Part shown: in pieces, positions 16,747-25,582 of the stretch
How the letters are laid out: the number at the start of each line of letters is the position of its first letter
Numbering within the stretch: position 1 is the first letter of the stretch
Assembly (NCBI RefSeq): GCF_000376825.1
Contig: NZ_AQXW01000004.1
Location: 496,001 to 560,000 of the forward strand
Length of the DNA: 64,000 bases
Source: Demetria terragena DSM 11295
Lineage (GTDB): Bacteria > Actinomycetota > Actinomycetes > Actinomycetales > Dermatophilaceae
Direction of reading: 5' to 3'
The notes under the pieces: model-generated
The model's input: the letters and a program-made list of their open reading frames with translations, nothing else
Database searches by the model: none
What the model was told of the DNA's origin: nothing
Made by a program: the position numbers and the translations under genes

Positions 16747-16760
16747 TGTGCACGTGCACA
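16747..16760. promoter_or_regulatory. Perfect palindrome, candidate operator between pucR and the PHA operon
   Basis: TGTGCACGTGCACA is an exact 14-bp palindrome located 7 nt beyond the pucR -10 box, where the pucR -35 element would be, and about 97 nt before the acyl-CoA ligase start. The binding protein is not known; the adjacent regulator is the obvious candidate. Confidence 0.5.
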
Positions 16761-16856
16761 ATCGGTTCAGTAGGAATTAGGTGCCCGAATCCCATGCGAG
16801 ATCGCGCGTCACAGGAGAGGCTTAGTACCTCAGGCTCCGGAGAAAGTAGGAAACCC

Positions 16857-18356
16857 ATGAACGTTGCAGAGTTTGTCACCTCCTCAGCGCAGAAGCGCCC
16901 CGACCATCCCGCGCTCCGACTGGGTGAGTTCACGCAGTCCTACGCCGAACTGGACGAGGCGACGGCGCGCGTCGCCACGTTGCTCGGGACACTTGGTCAC
17001 AAGCCGGGCGACTCGGTGGGCATGACCCTGCCCAACGTTCCAGAGTTCGCCGCGATTTATTACGGCATCCTGCGCGCGGGTGGCGTCGTCATCCCGATGA
17101 ACCCGCTCCTGAAGGGGCGCGAGGTGGCGTACTTCCTCGAGGACTCCGACGCGCGCATTCTCTTCTCCGCCAACACGTTTATTGCCGAGGCCAAGGAAGG
17201 CGCCGAACAGACCGGCGCCACGGTCGTCGAAGTCGTCCCTGGCGAGTTCGCCTCTGTCCTTCAAGACCATGAGCCCGCCACCGGCATGGTCGACCGCGAC
17301 CCCAGCGACACCGCAGTGCTGCTTTACACCTCGGGTACGACCGGCCGCCCCAAGGGAGCCGAGCTCACCCACTCAAACCTCGGACGTAACGCGGAGATCG
17401 TGCGCGACACCGTGATCACCCTGACCGATGAGGACATCATTCTTGGTGGCCTGCCGCTGTTCCACGCCTTCGGACAAACCGTCACGCTCAACGCAGGCAT
17501 GGCTGCGGGTGCCACCCTGGTCCTGCTCCCCCGCTTCGAGCCCACCGAGGCCCTGCAGACCATGGCCGCACAGAAGACCACGATCTTTGCTGGCGTTCCC
17601 ACGATGTACGCCGCCATGCTCGGTGTCTCTGATGCTCCCGCGCTCCCCAACCTGCGCCAGTGTGCCTCCGGTGGCGCCTCTCTTCCGGTCGAGGTGCTGC
17701 GTCGATTCGAAGAGGCCTTCGGGTGCAAAATCCTCGAAGGCTACGGGCTCTCAGAAACCTCGCCCGTGGCTTCCTTCAACCACCCGCACCTGGAGCGCAA
17801 GGCCGGATCAATCGGCACTCCGCTGCAAGACGTCGAGATGCGGATTGTCGATGACAACGGCGAGGTCGTCGCGCAGGGCGAGCGTGGCGAGATCGCGGTG
17901 AAAGGCCACAACATCATGAAGGGCTACCGCGGGCGCGCTGAGGCAACGGCCGAGGTGCTCTCCGAGGATGGCTGGTTCCGTACGGGCGACATCGGCATCG
18001 TCGATGAGGACGGCTACTACTTCGTGGTTGACCGCAAGAAGGACTTGGTCATTCGTGGCGGCTACAACGTCTACCCGCGAGAGATTGAAGAGGTGCTCTA
18101 CGAGCACCCCGCGATTGCTGAGGCCGCCGTGGTCGGCATTCCGCACGACAGCCTCGGCGAAGAGGTCGGCGCCGCAGTGGCGTTCCGTGCCGGCGAAAGC
18201 GCCACCGAGGACGAGGTCCGTGAGTTCGTCAAGGAGCGGGTCGCGGCCTACAAGTATCCGCGTGTTGTCTGGGTCGTCGACGAACTTCCCAAGGGCCCGA
18301 CCGGCAAGATCCTCAAGCGCGAGATCACACTGCCAGAAACCCAGAAGGATGCGTAA
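16857..18356 (+). CDS. Long-chain fatty-acid-CoA ligase
   Basis: A 499-residue ANL-superfamily acyl-CoA synthetase that activates fatty acids with ATP and CoA. The AMP-binding P-loop YTSGTTGRPKG is at about 157-167, GYGLSETSP is the adenine motif, GWFRTGDIG carries the hinge region and KDLVIRGGYNVYPREIEE follows. The C-terminal GPTGKILKRE has the catalytic lysine. GTAGG 6 nt upstream fixes ATG 16857. Its TAA stop abuts the ATG of phaC with no gap, so ligase and synthase are translated as a unit. It could feed 3-hydroxyacyl or fatty acyl-CoA into PHA metabolism. Confidence 0.93.
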   Translation: MNVAEFVTSSAQKRPDHPALRLGEFTQSYAELDEATARVATLLGTLGHKPGDSVGMTLPNVPEFAAIYYGILRAGGVVIPMNPLLKGREVAYFLEDSDARILFSANTFIAEAKEGAEQTGATVVEVVPGEFASVLQDHEPATGMVDRDPSDTAVLLYTSGTTGRPKGAELTHSNLGRNAEIVRDTVITLTDEDIILGGLPLFHAFGQTVTLNAGMAAGATLVLLPRFEPTEALQTMAAQKTTIFAGVPTMYAAMLGVSDAPALPNLRQCASGGASLPVEVLRRFEEAFGCKILEGYGLSETSPVASFNHPHLERKAGSIGTPLQDVEMRIVDDNGEVVAQGERGEIAVKGHNIMKGYRGRAEATAEVLSEDGWFRTGDIGIVDEDGYYFVVDRKKDLVIRGGYNVYPREIEEVLYEHPAIAEAAVVGIPHDSLGEEVGAAVAFRAGESATEDEVREFVKERVAAYKYPRVVWVVDELPKGPTGKILKREITLPETQKDA

Positions 18357-20039
18357 ATGACCGACCAGCAGATCGCCGATCAAGCGGCGCCGCTCGACGC
18401 TTTGCTCGTCGGCGCCGCGACCGGCACCATCCGCAGGTTCCTTCCAAACTCCTCGACCACACGCTGGGCGACCGCACTGGCGCGTAAGCCCCATTCGACC
18501 GCCGCGCGATTGACCAGCCTCGGTGCGGAGTTTGCCAAGATCGCAGTCGGTGACTCCGAAGTCACCCCGCACCCAAAGGACCGCCGCTTCGCCGACCAGG
18601 CATGGGAGCAGAACCCGCTCCTACGCCGGCTGGTCCAGACCTATCTGGCCAGCGGCAAAACCGCCAATCAACTCATCGACGACGCGAACCTCGACCAGGA
18701 CGACCTGAACCGCGTGAAGTTCTTCGTCGACAATGTGGTCGAGGCCATGGCGCCGAGCAATGTCCCCCTCGTCAATCCGGCCTCTGCAAAGGCCGCGATC
18801 GACACGGGTGGACTCAACTTGCTGCGTGGCGGCGGCCAGTTGGTCCGGGACCTGGCGTCCGCACCGCGTATTCCCGAGATGGTCGACCCCAGCGGCTACC
18901 GACTCGGCGAGAACATTGCTGCGACGCCAGGGGCAGTCGTCCTGCGTACCGATGTCTTCGAACTGATCCAGTACACCCCGCAGACCGCCAAGGTCTCCGA
19001 GGTGCCGTTGATGATCGTGCCGCCGACGATCAACAAGTTCTATGCGATCGACCTGGCACCAGATCGCAGCCTGGTCGAGCACGCGGTCCGACAGGGTCAG
19101 CAGACGTTTGTCCTTTCGTGGCGCAATCCTGATGCCCGACACCGCAATTGGGATTTCGCGACCTATGTCGACGCGATCCTTGAAGGCCTTAGCACGGTCG
19201 AGCGGATCACCGGGAGTACCTCCACGGTGCTTGGTGGGATCTGCTCCGGCGGGATCCTCGCGAGCATCACGGCCGCCTACCTTGCGGGTGTCGGCCAGAT
19301 CAGTCGGATCAAAGCCATGGTCCTTGCGGTGACGGTGATCGACAGCAGCAACTTCGGCACCACCGGCTCATTGACCTCCCCCAAGATGGCCGAGCAGGCG
19401 AAAGCAAACTCGCGGCGCCAGGGTTACCTCGACGGGCGAGCCCTCGCGGAGATCTTCGCGTGGCTGCGGCCCGGAGACCTGATCTGGAACTACTGGGTCA
19501 ATAACTACCTGCTCGGGAAGCGACCGCCCGCGTTCGACATCTTGTACTGGAACTCTGACACGACGCGCATGACCGCTGGGTTGCACGCTGACTTTGTCGA
19601 CCTCTCCTTGGAGAACGCCATCACTCGCCCGGGTGAGTTGGTCGTCAAGGGCGTGCCCATCGATCTCTCGAAAATCGAGGTCGATGCCTACATCGTCGCG
19701 GGCATCGCCGACCACATCACCCCGTGGGAGGCCTGCTACCAGACCACCCAGCTGTTCGGCGGAAAAAGCCGCTTCGTGTTGTCCACCAGCGGCCACATCG
19801 CCGCACTCGTCAACCCACCTGGCAACCCCAAGTCGACCTACCGGGTCGCGGAGAAGAATCCGCCGGCCGCATCCGAGTGGTTCGAGGTCGCCGAGATCAC
19901 CAAAGGCACCTGGTGGACCGACGCCGCCACCTGGCTCGACAAGCGCAGCGGCAAGCATGTGAAGGCACCGGAGACCCTGGGGTCTGAGGAATTCCCGCCC
20001 CTGGTCGACGCGCCCGGCACCTACGTTTTCGATAAGTGA
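18357..20039 (+). CDS. phaC: Poly(3-hydroxyalkanoate) synthase, class I/II type
   Basis: A 560-residue alpha/beta-hydrolase-fold PHA synthase that polymerises (R)-3-hydroxyacyl-CoA. The lipase-like box is GGICSGG with nucleophile Cys296; the other triad members are Asp452 (GIADHITPW) and His480 (TSGHIAAL). NKFYAIDLAPDRSLVEH and TFVLSWRNPDARHRNWDFATYV are standard PhaC segments. No phasin or phaE partner is visible, which fits class I/II rather than III. It lies directly between the acyl-CoA ligase and an acyl-CoA dehydrogenase. Monomer length preference cannot be read from sequence; the depolymerase-like partner resembles the medium-chain type. Confidence 0.92.
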   Translation: MTDQQIADQAAPLDALLVGAATGTIRRFLPNSSTTRWATALARKPHSTAARLTSLGAEFAKIAVGDSEVTPHPKDRRFADQAWEQNPLLRRLVQTYLASGKTANQLIDDANLDQDDLNRVKFFVDNVVEAMAPSNVPLVNPASAKAAIDTGGLNLLRGGGQLVRDLASAPRIPEMVDPSGYRLGENIAATPGAVVLRTDVFELIQYTPQTAKVSEVPLMIVPPTINKFYAIDLAPDRSLVEHAVRQGQQTFVLSWRNPDARHRNWDFATYVDAILEGLSTVERITGSTSTVLGGICSGGILASITAAYLAGVGQISRIKAMVLAVTVIDSSNFGTTGSLTSPKMAEQAKANSRRQGYLDGRALAEIFAWLRPGDLIWNYWVNNYLLGKRPPAFDILYWNSDTTRMTAGLHADFVDLSLENAITRPGELVVKGVPIDLSKIEVDAYIVAGIADHITPWEACYQTTQLFGGKSRFVLSTSGHIAALVNPPGNPKSTYRVAEKNPPAASEWFEVAEITKGTWWTDAATWLDKRSGKHVKAPETLGSEEFPPLVDAPGTYVFDK

Positions 20040-20045
20040 GGCTCC

Positions 20046-21233
20046 ATGTTCGACAACATCGGTCGCTCCCGCGGCACTGACTATTTCCAGATCGGCGACC
20101 AGTTGACGGACGAAGAGCTCGACTACTGGAATCGGACCCGGCACTTCGTCGACGATGAGGTCATCCCCGTGATCGGCGAGCACTGGGAACGCGCTGAGTT
20201 CCCTCGCGAGTTGGCCATGCGGTTGGGTGACCTCGGGCTCGTGGGCGATGGCATCGAGGGCTACGGCTGTCCGCCGATGAGTCCCATCGCCGCGGGACTG
20301 ATCCACATGGAGCTCAACCGTGGTGACGGCAGCCTCGGCACCTTCCTCGGCGTCCAAGCTGGCCTAGCGATGCAGTCCATTGCCATGCTCGGCTCCGAGG
20401 AGCAGAAGGAGCGCTGGCTACCTCGGATGGCGACCTTGGAGGCCATCGGCGCGTTTGCGCTCACCGAGCCCAACCATGGTTCAGATTCGGTCGCCTTGGA
20501 AACTTCCGCCCGCCGTGAGGGCGACACCTGGATCCTCAACGGCCAGAAAAAGTGGATCGGCAACGCCACCATCGCCGATGTCGTCGTGCTGTGGGCCCGT
20601 GACACCGAAGACGGCAAGGTCAAAGGCTTTCTGATCGATACGGCCAACGCGCAGGGCTACGACGCCCGCCGCATCGACGGCAAGGCGTCCCTGCGCTCGG
20701 TCTGGCAGGCCGAGATCACGCTGACCGACCTCAAGGTGCCCGAGAGCGACCGTCTCCCGGAGGCACAGTCGTTCAAGGATGCCGGGCGTGTCTTGGCCGG
20801 AACCCGCAACACCGTGGCCTGGGCAGCCCTCGGACATGCCGTGTCGGCCTACGACATCGCGCTCGACTACTGCCTGGAGCGCGAACAGTTCGGCAAGCCG
20901 TTGGTTTCTTTCCAGATGGTGCAGGAGCGGCTGGTCCAGATGCTGGCCGAGGTGTGCTCGATGCAGCTGTACTGCCTACGTCTCGGGAGACTGATCGAGC
21001 AAGGACAGTTGACCGACACCATCGCGGCACTGGCAAAGATGAACAACACGCGCAAGGCCCGCGAGGTCATCGCGACCGGCCGGGATCTGCTCGGAGGCAA
21101 CGGTATTCTGCTGGACTTCCACATCATGCGGCACATGGCCGACATGGAAGCCCTACACACCTACGAAGGCACGGAGAGCATGCAAACCCTGATCGTCGGA
21201 CGAGAGATCACCAACGTCGGCGCCTTCGCGTGA
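20046..21233 (+). CDS. Acyl-CoA dehydrogenase
   Basis: A 395-residue FAD flavoprotein catalysing alpha,beta-dehydrogenation of acyl-CoA, the first step of beta-oxidation. Visible are FALTEPNHGSD (FAD/substrate motif, about 138-148), KKWIGNATIADV, QFGKPLVSFQMVQERL, and the C-terminal LHTYEGTESMQTLIVGREI, where the Glu resembles the catalytic base position of glutaryl-CoA-type enzymes. It starts 6 nt after phaC, and its TGA overlaps the GTG of the next gene (GTGA). The glutaryl-like sequence means the substrate may not be a simple fatty acyl-CoA. Confidence 0.9.
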   Translation: MFDNIGRSRGTDYFQIGDQLTDEELDYWNRTRHFVDDEVIPVIGEHWERAEFPRELAMRLGDLGLVGDGIEGYGCPPMSPIAAGLIHMELNRGDGSLGTFLGVQAGLAMQSIAMLGSEEQKERWLPRMATLEAIGAFALTEPNHGSDSVALETSARREGDTWILNGQKKWIGNATIADVVVLWARDTEDGKVKGFLIDTANAQGYDARRIDGKASLRSVWQAEITLTDLKVPESDRLPEAQSFKDAGRVLAGTRNTVAWAALGHAVSAYDIALDYCLEREQFGKPLVSFQMVQERLVQMLAEVCSMQLYCLRLGRLIEQGQLTDTIAALAKMNNTRKAREVIATGRDLLGGNGILLDFHIMRHMADMEALHTYEGTESMQTLIVGREITNVGAFA

Positions 21234-22042
21234 AGACGGCATCGAAACTCCAGCAGGTTCGGGTCGGCCGCCAGGAAGTTCGGGTTTCGGTGCGCCCCGG
21301 GTCAGGCGAGCGTCCGCCGCTGCTCCTGTGCAACGGCATCGGCGCCAGCCTGGAGTTGCTCCAGCCTTTCGTACGCCGCCTAGACCCCAGCCTCGAGGTC
21401 GTGTCCTTCGATGTTCCCGGCGTGGGCGGTTCGCCGCTCCCCTCCACGCCGTACACCTTCCCGACGCTGGCGTGCTTCGTCGGCAAGATGATGGACGAGC
21501 TCGGATACGACACCTTCGATGTCCTGGGCATCTCCTGGGGTGGCGGGCTGGCTCAGCAGTTGGCCTTCCAGAATCCCCGACGCGTTCGCCGTGCCGTACT
21601 CGTGGCAACCGCGACTGGTTCGATCATGGTTCCGGCTGGGCCTAAGGTTCTGGCCGCAATGATCACCCCACGTCGCTACCGTGACGCGACCTACGCCGCC
21701 TCGGTTGCGGCACAGTTGTATGGCGGAAGTTTGCGGGGGCGGCCTGAAGATGCGGCTCGCTTCTTGCATGACGGCTCACGTGTGGGGTCCCAGCGGGGAT
21801 ACCTCTACCAACTGCTCGCGGGCGCTGGCTGGACTAGCCTGCCGGGCCTTCCGTTCCTCCGCCAGCGGGTCCTGATTCTGGCGGGATCGGATGATCCGTT
21901 GATTCCCCTGGCCAACGCCAAGATCATGAAGCGCCTGATCCCCCGCTCGACGTTGCACGTCTACGACGACGGTCATCTGGGTCTGGTCACTCAAGCTGAG
22001 CTGCTCGGACCACGGGTCAACGAGTTCCTCGAGGCCCCATAA
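21230..22042 (+). CDS. Alpha/beta hydrolase, PHA-depolymerase-like
   Basis: A 270-residue alpha/beta-hydrolase. The nucleophile elbow is GISWGG (Ser102), with AGSDDPLIP giving the acid and DDGHLGLV the histidine. The LGISWGGGLAQQLAF stretch is close to that of intracellular medium-chain PHA depolymerases (PhaZ). With the synthase two genes upstream, a role in mobilising PHA is likely. The GTG start overlaps the upstream stop by 4 bp, so translation is coupled. No signal peptide is present, in line with an intracellular granule-associated enzyme. It is the last gene of the four-gene operon. Confidence 0.82.
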   Translation: MKTASKLQQVRVGRQEVRVSVRPGSGERPPLLLCNGIGASLELLQPFVRRLDPSLEVVSFDVPGVGGSPLPSTPYTFPTLACFVGKMMDELGYDTFDVLGISWGGGLAQQLAFQNPRRVRRAVLVATATGSIMVPAGPKVLAAMITPRRYRDATYAASVAAQLYGGSLRGRPEDAARFLHDGSRVGSQRGYLYQLLAGAGWTSLPGLPFLRQRVLILAGSDDPLIPLANAKIMKRLIPRSTLHVYDDGHLGLVTQAELLGPRVNEFLEAP

Positions 22043-22083
22043 CACACCCGGTGCCAGATTTCCGGCCGACGGTGGGGGTCCGT

Positions 22084-22089
22084 TATGAT
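22084..22089 (+). promoter_or_regulatory. Possible -10 box of the L,D-transpeptidase gene with ~115-nt leader
   Basis: TATGAT lies 42 nt after the hydrolase stop and would give a leader of about 115 nt before ATG 22211. The leader contains CAGGGT and a complementary ACCCTG about 35 nt apart. I could not match it to a known riboswitch. Confidence 0.3.
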
Positions 22090-22210
22090 CCTCGCTGGAA
22101 GGTGTATCAGGGTTCCCAGCCTGCACCTTGCTTACCGAACACCCTGGGGACGCGCCAACGGCGGGCAGTTCGCGTCACCTTGTTTCTTCTGCCCACGAGG
22201 ATCCGACTTC

Positions 22211-23230
22211 ATGCGCTCCATCTCTCGACGCACCCGGGCCACAGCGGTTGCAGGCTCGGTCACCGCCGCTCTGATTCTTGCTGGCTGCGGCACGGCAGAC
22301 CCCAAGGCCAACCAGAGCCTGTCGACCGAGGCACCTACCTCGTCGACGAAGTCCTCCTCCCAGCCGGCGCCCACGACGAGCAGTTCGACGTCGACCAGCA
22401 GCACTTCGACAACTCGGACGCGCACCCAAACGCCCACCCCCACGCAGACGCCGACTCAAACACCGACGCCTACACCGACGCCAACTCAGACGCCGACTCA
22501 GACTCCAACGCGCACGCAGACGGAAGAGCCCACCAAGACGCAGGAGCCGAAGGAGACGGCGAAGCCCAGCCCGTCGACCTCTGATGCTCCGCTCGAGGAC
22601 GACGGCTCCACGATGGCGCTGGGGTCGTCGGGCGCCCGAGTTCTTTCAGCCCAGAAGCGACTGACCTCGCTCGGCTACTTCATGCCCTCACCCGATGGCG
22701 CCTACGGCTCTGGGACTCGCCAGGCGGTGTGGGCCCTGCAGAAGGTGGCCGGGCTGCCGCGTACCGGAAACATCGATGCGGCCACGCTGAAGGCCATGAA
22801 CAAGGGTGTCCGCGGAAACCCGAAGATCTCCACCGGCCTGGAGATCGACCTCACCAAGCAGGTCATGTACGTCGTCCGTGACGGCCAGTTGATCCGTACG
22901 GTCAATGTCTCCGGTGGCAGCAATCAGTCGTTCAAGTACCCCGTCAAAAAGGACGGCAAGGTGGTCCGCTACGAGACGGCGGATGGGCGTACCCCCACGG
23001 GCGACTGGGACATCAACTTCCAGCGAGATGAGTTGCGCGAATCCTCCCTGGAGATCGGCAATCTGTACCGTCCGAAGTATTTCGCCGGTAACGGGATCGC
23101 CGTGCATGGCGCGTCCAGCGTGCCCGCCTATGGCGCCTCCCACGGTTGTGTCCGGGTGACCAACACCACGATGGACTGGCTCTGGTCCAGCGGCTACGCA
23201 AACCTCCAGACCCGGGTCCTCGTTCACTAA
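22211..23230 (+). CDS. L,D-transpeptidase lipoprotein with PG-binding domain
   Basis: A 339-residue cell-envelope protein forming 3-3 peptidoglycan cross-links. The lipobox LILAGC puts the lipid on Cys26. A long Ser/Thr/Pro-rich linker follows (about 40-120, with TPTQTP repeats), then a peptidoglycan-binding type 1 domain (about 137-195, LGSSGARVLSAQKRL...). The YkuD catalytic domain comes last, with HGASSVPAYGASHGCVRV (His and nucleophile Cys313). The linker probably spans the wall. ATG 22211 is chosen because it opens the signal peptide; upstream frames have no such feature. It is followed after 1 nt by a dehydrogenase gene. Confidence 0.93.
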   Translation: MRSISRRTRATAVAGSVTAALILAGCGTADPKANQSLSTEAPTSSTKSSSQPAPTTSSSTSTSSTSTTRTRTQTPTPTQTPTQTPTPTPTPTQTPTQTPTRTQTEEPTKTQEPKETAKPSPSTSDAPLEDDGSTMALGSSGARVLSAQKRLTSLGYFMPSPDGAYGSGTRQAVWALQKVAGLPRTGNIDAATLKAMNKGVRGNPKISTGLEIDLTKQVMYVVRDGQLIRTVNVSGGSNQSFKYPVKKDGKVVRYETADGRTPTGDWDINFQRDELRESSLEIGNLYRPKYFAGNGIAVHGASSVPAYGASHGCVRVTNTTMDWLWSSGYANLQTRVLVH

Positions 23231-23231
23231 C

Positions 23232-24197
23232 ATGCGCGCGGTCTATGCCGACTATCCCTCAGCGGACACTCCGCTCGCGGGGTTGACCGTCGGTGACCGT
23301 CCGGCGCCGACGGCCGCGCCGCACGAGGTGCTCCTCACGGTGCGCGCTGCCAGCCTCAACATGCACGACCTGTGGACGCTGCGCGGCGTGGGCCTCAAGC
23401 CCGAGCACTATCCGATGATCCTCGGCATGGACGCTGCCGGGACGCTTCCCGATGGCCAGGACGTTGTGCTCTATCCGGTGCTAAGCAGCGATGGGTGGCG
23501 GGGCGATGAGACCCTCGACCCCAAGCGCAGCATGTTCACCGAGGGGCGCCAAGGCACCTTCGCCGAGCAGGTCGTGGTCCCAGCCGCCAACGTGCTGCCC
23601 AAGCCAGAGCACCTGAGTTTTGCCGAGGCCGCCTGCCTCGGCACCTCGTGGTTGACCGCGTACCGGATGTTGATGACACGCTCGGGACTACGCGCTGGTC
23701 AGACGATGCTGGTGCAGGGCGCCAGCGGTGGCGTGGCGACCGCGCTGATCGCGCTCGGCGTCGCGACCGGGCTTCGGGTCTGGGTCACCGGCAGCAGTCC
23801 GGAAAAGCGGGCGTTGGCCACTGAACTCGGCGCGCACGAGGTCTTCGAGCCCGGCGCCCGGTTGCCCGAACGTGTGGACGGCGTCTTCGACTCGGTCGGC
23901 AAGGCGACGTGGTCCCATTCGATCAAGTCGCTCAAGCCCGGCGGCGTCCTGGTCACCTGTGGCGCGACGTCTGGTGAACCCGACGCCACCGAACTCACCC
24001 GGATCTTCTACCTCCAACTGAGCGTGATCGGCTCCACGATGGGCACCCGTCAGGAGCTTGCCGACCTGCTCTCCCTGTGTGAGACAACTGGCTTGCGCCC
24101 GCAAGTGGGGCTCACGGTGCCGATCGATCGTGCCGCCGAGGGGTTCCAGGCCATGCTCGATGGTCGGACGCAAGGCAACATCGTCCTGACCACCTAG
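23232..24197 (+). CDS. Zinc-binding/quinone-type medium-chain dehydrogenase
   Basis: A 321-residue MDR-family oxidoreductase, MRAVYADYPSADTPLAGLTV, with LNMHDLWTLRGVG, LGMDAAG and the nucleotide-binding QGASGGVATALIALG (about 158-172). The zinc-ligand cysteines of alcohol dehydrogenases are absent, so it is more like quinone or enoyl reductases. The substrate is unknown. It begins 1 nt after the L,D-transpeptidase stop and is probably co-transcribed. Its TAG stop lies within a CTAG tetramer that also encodes the stop of dinB on the other strand. Confidence 0.85.
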   Translation: MRAVYADYPSADTPLAGLTVGDRPAPTAAPHEVLLTVRAASLNMHDLWTLRGVGLKPEHYPMILGMDAAGTLPDGQDVVLYPVLSSDGWRGDETLDPKRSMFTEGRQGTFAEQVVVPAANVLPKPEHLSFAEAACLGTSWLTAYRMLMTRSGLRAGQTMLVQGASGGVATALIALGVATGLRVWVTGSSPEKRALATELGAHEVFEPGARLPERVDGVFDSVGKATWSHSIKSLKPGGVLVTCGATSGEPDATELTRIFYLQLSVIGSTMGTRQELADLLSLCETTGLRPQVGLTVPIDRAAEGFQAMLDGRTQGNIVLTT

Positions 24198-25579
24198 GCG
24201 GACTCTTCGCTCGGATCGATCCAGTGCGGTGGATCAGCAGGCTCAAGCAAGGGATCGTCCGCCGCGAAGGTGCGTACGGGTCCCGGAGCGGTCAGCGGTC
24301 CCTCAAAGCGCACCGTCACTCGACCACGCCCGCTCCCCCAAACCCACCCGGGCCCGTGGTCCTGGTGGCAGATGTCGGCACCGGTGCGCCACAACGAGAT
24401 TCCTTCCGGCTGAGCGGAGGTGGACACCATGGGCGCAGACGCAAGATCGGCGGCACCGGCCTCATAGTCCCGGTCGCGGTGGGTACGCGGGGCGCTGGCC
24501 GCTAGCCCGAGGTCAAACTCGTCCTGCGCATGAGGGGTGAACCCCGAGACCCCCACCCCGATCAGCCGCAACCCGCCGCTCACATCGATGCCGTCCAAGA
24601 GCGACACTGCGAGCTCGGTGACGTGATGTGGCTGGTCAGTGGCGTGGCCCAGCGTCGCCGCCCGAGTCTGCAGGCTGAAGTCTGGGTGGCGCACTTTGAG
24701 TGTCACGGTGCGCGCGAAGGCCGCCTGCGAAGTGAGCCGGCGACAGACGCCCTCCGCAAGTCGAGCAAGTTCAGCGCGCAGTCGCGCGCGGTCGGTGATG
24801 TCGACCTCGAAGGTCTCCTCTGCCGAGACACTCTTGGCCTCCCGCTCGACCACCACAGGACGATCGTCCTGCGCTCGCGCGAGGCGGTGAAGACCGCGCC
24901 CATGGGACTCGCCAAAGATGCTCACCAGGTCCGGGACGGTCATCCGGCGCAGGTGCGCGACCGTCTCGACCCCGAACCCGCGGAGCCGATCTGCAGTAGC
25001 CGGACCGACACCCCCAAGGGCGCGTACGGACAGCGGAGCGATGACCTCGAGTTCGCGCCCGGGGTCGATCACCACCAGCCCGTTCGGCTTGTCGAGCTCG
25101 GAGGCAATCTTGGCCAGCATTTTGGAGGAGGCGATCCCGGCTGAGGCGGTGAGCCCTCCGGTCTCACGCTCGATACGGGCCAAGAGGCATTCGGTCAGGG
25201 TGCGGGTGCCCTCGGGACTCAAGTCGAGGTCGTCTCCGGCGGCAAGGTCGACGTAGGCCTCGTCGACCGACACTTGCTCGACCACCGGCGACAACTCGCG
25301 CAGCAACTCCATAACGACCGCCGAAGAACGACGGTACGCAGCAAACCGACCGCCCAAGAACGCCGTTCCTGCCGGACAGCGGCGCCTGGCCTCCGACGTG
25401 GGCATCGCCGACCGCGCGCCAAAGGCTCGCGCCTCGTAGGACGCTGTCGAGACGACACCGCGTGGCCCGATACCTCCCACGATGACCGGTCGTCCGCGCA
25501 GCGATGGTTTGTCCCGCTGCTCCACAGCAGCGAAGAAGGCATCCAAGTCAAGGTGCAGGATGCTGGCGACGGAGCGCAC
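24194..25579 (-). CDS. dinB: DNA polymerase IV (Y-family translesion polymerase)
   Basis: A 461-residue Y-family polymerase for bypass of DNA lesions. The metal-binding residues are Asp11 (LHLDLDAFFAAVEQ) and Asp106/Glu107 (SVDEAYVDL); STASYEARAFGARSAM is the typical finger sequence. After the little-finger domain there is a C-terminal extension of about 100 residues, like that of mycobacterial DinB enzymes, containing LWRTGADICHQDHGPGWVWGSG, whose function is not known to me. GTG 25579 is the start, 3 nt after the dehydrogenase stop, so it is the second gene of that operon. I see no SOS box near it. Confidence 0.93.
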   Translation of the reverse strand: MRSVASILHLDLDAFFAAVEQRDKPSLRGRPVIVGGIGPRGVVSTASYEARAFGARSAMPTSEARRRCPAGTAFLGGRFAAYRRSSAVVMELLRELSPVVEQVSVDEAYVDLAAGDDLDLSPEGTRTLTECLLARIERETGGLTASAGIASSKMLAKIASELDKPNGLVVIDPGRELEVIAPLSVRALGGVGPATADRLRGFGVETVAHLRRMTVPDLVSIFGESHGRGLHRLARAQDDRPVVVEREAKSVSAEETFEVDITDRARLRAELARLAEGVCRRLTSQAAFARTVTLKVRHPDFSLQTRAATLGHATDQPHHVTELAVSLLDGIDVSGGLRLIGVGVSGFTPHAQDEFDLGLAASAPRTHRDRDYEAGAADLASAPMVSTSAQPEGISLWRTGADICHQDHGPGWVWGSGRGRVTVRFEGPLTAPGPVRTFAADDPLLEPADPPHWIDPSEESA

Positions 25580-25582
25580 GGT

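Noticed and set aside
22051-22664. Forward frames overlapping the lipoprotein linker of the L,D-transpeptidase
   Set aside because: They are alternate-frame readings of the Thr/Pro-rich repeat-coding segment.
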